From assembly GCA_028717165.1 (NCBI GenBank), contig JAQUOK010000021.1:1-14059 (forward strand): a stretch of 14,059 nt of DNA, read 5' to 3'. Origin of the DNA: Victivallaceae bacterium. Lineage in GTDB: Bacteria; Verrucomicrobiota; Lentisphaeria; Victivallales; Victivallaceae. The first letter of the stretch is position 1. Every line of letters begins with the position of its first letter. Position numbers and translations under genes: made by a program. Below the pieces are notes generated by a model. It saw only the letters and a program-made list of their open reading frames with translations, did not search any database and had not been told where the DNA came from. Positions 12,435 through 14,059 of the stretch are shown here, piece after piece.

Positions 12435-12794
12435 TCAATGTTTATCAATATTCTTAATTTCAGTTGTTTTTATGCTTGCAACAAATATTTTTATCAATTC
12501 TTCTGTTTCCAGCAATATGTCGTTTAGTTTTTCGACCGGCTTGATCAACGGGATACGCTGAATAAGCAACAGCCACCGCTTTGTTTCCCTCAATTCCTTT
12601 AATGAAATACGTAACTTATGGACAAAATCATTTGGAGATTCCGCAGCTTGCGCCTCTCCATGATTAGGATAGGGAGATGTCCCTGAACGCAACAATTGTC
12701 CTGCTACATGACTTCCGGTTCTTGTATTCGGCAGTCTTTCAACAAGTTTGATTATTCTGACGGAATAATCCAAATAAGCGTTCTTCCAAATCAT
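12435..12794 (-). CDS. Four helix bundle protein (23S rRNA intervening-sequence protein family)
   Basis: A 119-residue all-helical protein of the family first seen in intervening sequences of 23S rRNA genes (TIGR02436/S23 type). Typical marks: NAYLDYSVRIIKLVERLP at the start, HVAGQLLRSGTSPYPNHGEA (29-48), then ESPNDFVHKLRISLKELRET and a WLLLIQ motif (53-79). Family members form small pentameric bundles thought to bind nucleic acid; the cellular role is unknown. It has no evident link to the ATPase yet sits on the same strand between B and D, flanked by inverted repeats, with only a weak ribosome site. It looks like an inserted cassette. Confidence 0.88.
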   Translation of the reverse strand: MIWKNAYLDYSVRIIKLVERLPNTRTGSHVAGQLLRSGTSPYPNHGEAQAAESPNDFVHKLRISLKELRETKRWLLLIQRIPLIKPVEKLNDILLETEELIKIFVASIKTTEIKNIDKH

Positions 12795-12821
12795 ATTTCT
12801 TTTTATTCACTAATTAATCCC

Positions 12822-12857
12822 TCATTCGATGTTCGATGTTGGACGTTCGATGTTCAT
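12822..12857. repeat. Right repeat cluster of the four-helix-bundle cassette (TTCGATGTT units)
   Basis: Three copies of TTCGATGTT (12825-12833, 12832-12840, 12846-12854) and a diverged GGACGTTCG unit lie directly after the B gene stop. The stretch 12822-12835 is the perfect inverse of 12413-12426. Such GAACATCGAA-type repeats are, from my recollection, often seen beside genes of this four-helix-bundle family. Confidence 0.6.
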
Positions 12858-12861
12858 ATTC

Positions 12862-14059
12862 CTATTTTTTCGGCCAGTATTCCTGGAGGAGGTCGGTTTT
12901 AATGCCGGTTTCGGCTTTGTCAAAGCACTCCGCCAATGTTTCCCAGCCCTGGTCGAGGGCTTCCTCGAGCGGGATATTGACCGAAAGGTCCATCATGCGT
13001 TTTTCAAATAAATTGCCGTATTTGAGCAGTTTATTGTCCCAGGCGCTCATCATGAAACCCATCGACTGTTTTTCCAGGGTTTCCTTGTAATCGGCATAAA
13101 GGCGGATCATGGTATCCATGATTACCCGGTGGTCGTCGCGGGTATCGGCGTTTACCTGCTGTTTGAGCCGGCTCAGGGAACCGAACGGCTCAATCCGGCC
13201 GTTGCGCAGATAGAACTGTCCTTCGGTAATGTATCCGGTATTATCGGGGATCGGATGCGTCACGTCATCGCCCGGCATGGTGGTCGCCGCGAGAATGGTG
13301 ATCGAACCGGCGCCGTCAAAGTCAACCGCTTTTTCATAGCGCGAAGCCAGCTGGCTGTATAAATCGCCGGGATAACCGCGGTTGGACGGGATCTGTTCCA
13401 TGGTAATGGCGATTTCCTTCAGGGCGTCGGCAAAGTTGGTCATATCGGTCAGGAGCACCAGGACGCGTTTGTTGTCCAAAGCATAGCTTTCGGCTACCGC
13501 CAGGGCCATATCCGGAACCAGCAGACACTCGACCACCGGGTCGGAAGCGGTATGGATGAACATGACGGTTCGCGACAAAGCGCCGTGCTCGTCAAGGGTA
13601 TTTTTGAATTTCAGGTAATCATCATATTTCAAGCCCATTCCGCCGAGAATGATAACGTCAACCTCCGCCTGCAGGGCAATCCTGGCGAGCAGCTCGTTGT
13701 AAGGCTCCCCGGCAACCGAGAAGATCGGCAGTTTCTGCGATTCGACCAGGGTGTTGAAAACGTCGATCATCGGAATGCCGGTACGAATCATGTTTCTGGG
13801 AATGATACGTTTGGCTGGATTGACCGAAGGGCCGCCGATATCAATGAGTTTATCGGTAATTTCGGGGCGGTTGTCCCGCGGCGTTCCGCTGCCGTTGAAA
13901 ATACGTCCCAGGAGATTTTCGGAAGAAGACACCTGCATCGGATGCCCCAGGAAACGCACCTGGTTATTGGTGCTTATGCCGCGCCCGCCCGCGAATACCT
14001 GCAGATTGACTTCATTGTCCTGCAGACGAATGACCTGCGCCAGGGATACGCCGCGCGTG
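12862..14059 (-). CDS. ntpB: V/A-type ATPase subunit B (non-catalytic head subunit), 5' end beyond the window
   Basis: Regulatory nucleotide-binding subunit that alternates with catalytic A in the A3B3 head. The frame is open to the right edge, giving 398 residues of an expected 430-460, so about 30-60 N-terminal residues are missing. A GTG at 13957-13959 is an internal valine, since the family sequence continues before it (GRGISTNNQVRFLGHPMQV). Marks: LLGRIFNGSGTPRDNRP, RTGIPMIDVFNTLVESQKLP, IFSVAGEPYNELLARIALQA (replacing the P-loop of A), LLTDMTNFADALKEI and RGYPGDLYSQLASRYEKA. The last lies in the nucleotide interface. The stop is TAG (12862-12864), followed directly by the inserted cassette. 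Confidence 0.96.
   Translation of the reverse strand, partial: TRGVSLAQVIRLQDNEVNLQVFAGGRGISTNNQVRFLGHPMQVSSSENLLGRIFNGSGTPRDNRPEITDKLIDIGGPSVNPAKRIIPRNMIRTGIPMIDVFNTLVESQKLPIFSVAGEPYNELLARIALQAEVDVIILGGMGLKYDDYLKFKNTLDEHGALSRTVMFIHTASDPVVECLLVPDMALAVAESYALDNKRVLVLLTDMTNFADALKEIAITMEQIPSNRGYPGDLYSQLASRYEKAVDFDGAGSITILAATTMPGDDVTHPIPDNTGYITEGQFYLRNGRIEPFGSLSRLKQQVNADTRDDHRVIMDTMIRLYADYKETLEKQSMGFMMSAWDNKLLKYGNLFEKRMMDLSVNIPLEEALDQGWETLAECFDKAETGIKTDLLQEYWPKK

Noticed and set aside
12836..13528. Open frames in other registers across ATPase subunit B, including one that starts in the TTCGATGTT repeats
   Set aside because: Subunit B is unambiguous in the minus frame over the whole stretch. The others show no domain.
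1..14059. CRISPR array, rRNA or a known defence system
   Set aside because: No regularly spaced repeats beyond the short TTCGATGTT units, no rRNA sequence, and no cas, restriction-modification or toxin-antitoxin genes were recognised. The reverse transcriptase belongs to a group II intron rather than to a retron or a diversity-generating element, since the intron RNA domains surround it.

Overview
The window joins two kinds of DNA. The right third (about 9452 to the right edge) is core chromosome: the minus-strand tail of a bacterial V/A-type ATPase operon, read B (partial) - D - I - K, with a four-helix-bundle (23S rRNA intervening-sequence type) gene cassette lodged between B and D. The left two thirds (about 1 to 9117) are AT-rich accessory DNA next to a tRNA-Ser(UGA) gene. 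A tyrosine recombinase reads away from the tRNA 3' end, the usual layout of an integrated element. The compact B-D-I-K order is one I associate with chlamydiae and other PVC bacteria, spirochaetes and some Bacteroidota. That and the moderate GC content make a PVC-type (Lentisphaerota/Kiritimatiellota-like) or similar host my best guess, but the sequence does not settle it.

Layout. 131-162 is a perfect terminator-like hairpin, followed at once by a complete group IIC intron (about 163-2054). Domains I-III lie at 163-589, the reverse transcriptase/maturase gene in domain IV, and domains V and VI at 1977-2047. The maturase frame is cut by a single in-frame TAG, and 67 recognisable codons continue after it. 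Next come a PIF1-type helicase (2175-3491, +), an inovirus Gp2 / YagK-YfjJ family protein (3707-4297, -), a 450-bp AT-rich gene-free region with strong strand asymmetry, a small helix-turn-helix (AlpA/excisionase-like) protein (4755-5099, +), a possible 53-aa overlapping gene, a 728-aa RepA-like AAA/RecA-fold ATPase (5238-7424, -), an AT-rich palindrome-bearing region, and the integrase (7700-9004, -). The tRNA gene follows at 9117-9205, with a 160-bp imperfect palindrome (9211-9370) directly beside its 5' end. The ATPase operon terminator is at 9452-9483.

How it works together (inference). Integrase, an excisionase-like DNA-binding protein, a Gp2 protein with an H-Y-H motif and a RepA-like ATPase look like the integration and replication kit of a small integrative plasmid, phage satellite or inovirus-related element inserted at tRNA-Ser. 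The PIF1 helicase may be part of it. No virion, conjugation, toxin or resistance genes are visible. The far attachment site is not in the window, so the left boundary is unknown, and the intron may be a passenger in the element or lie outside it. The V-type ATPase genes encode the rotor stalk (D), the membrane stator (I), the ion-carrying ring (K) and the non-catalytic head subunit (B). The K ring carries residues that match the sodium-binding site of Enterococcus NtpK.
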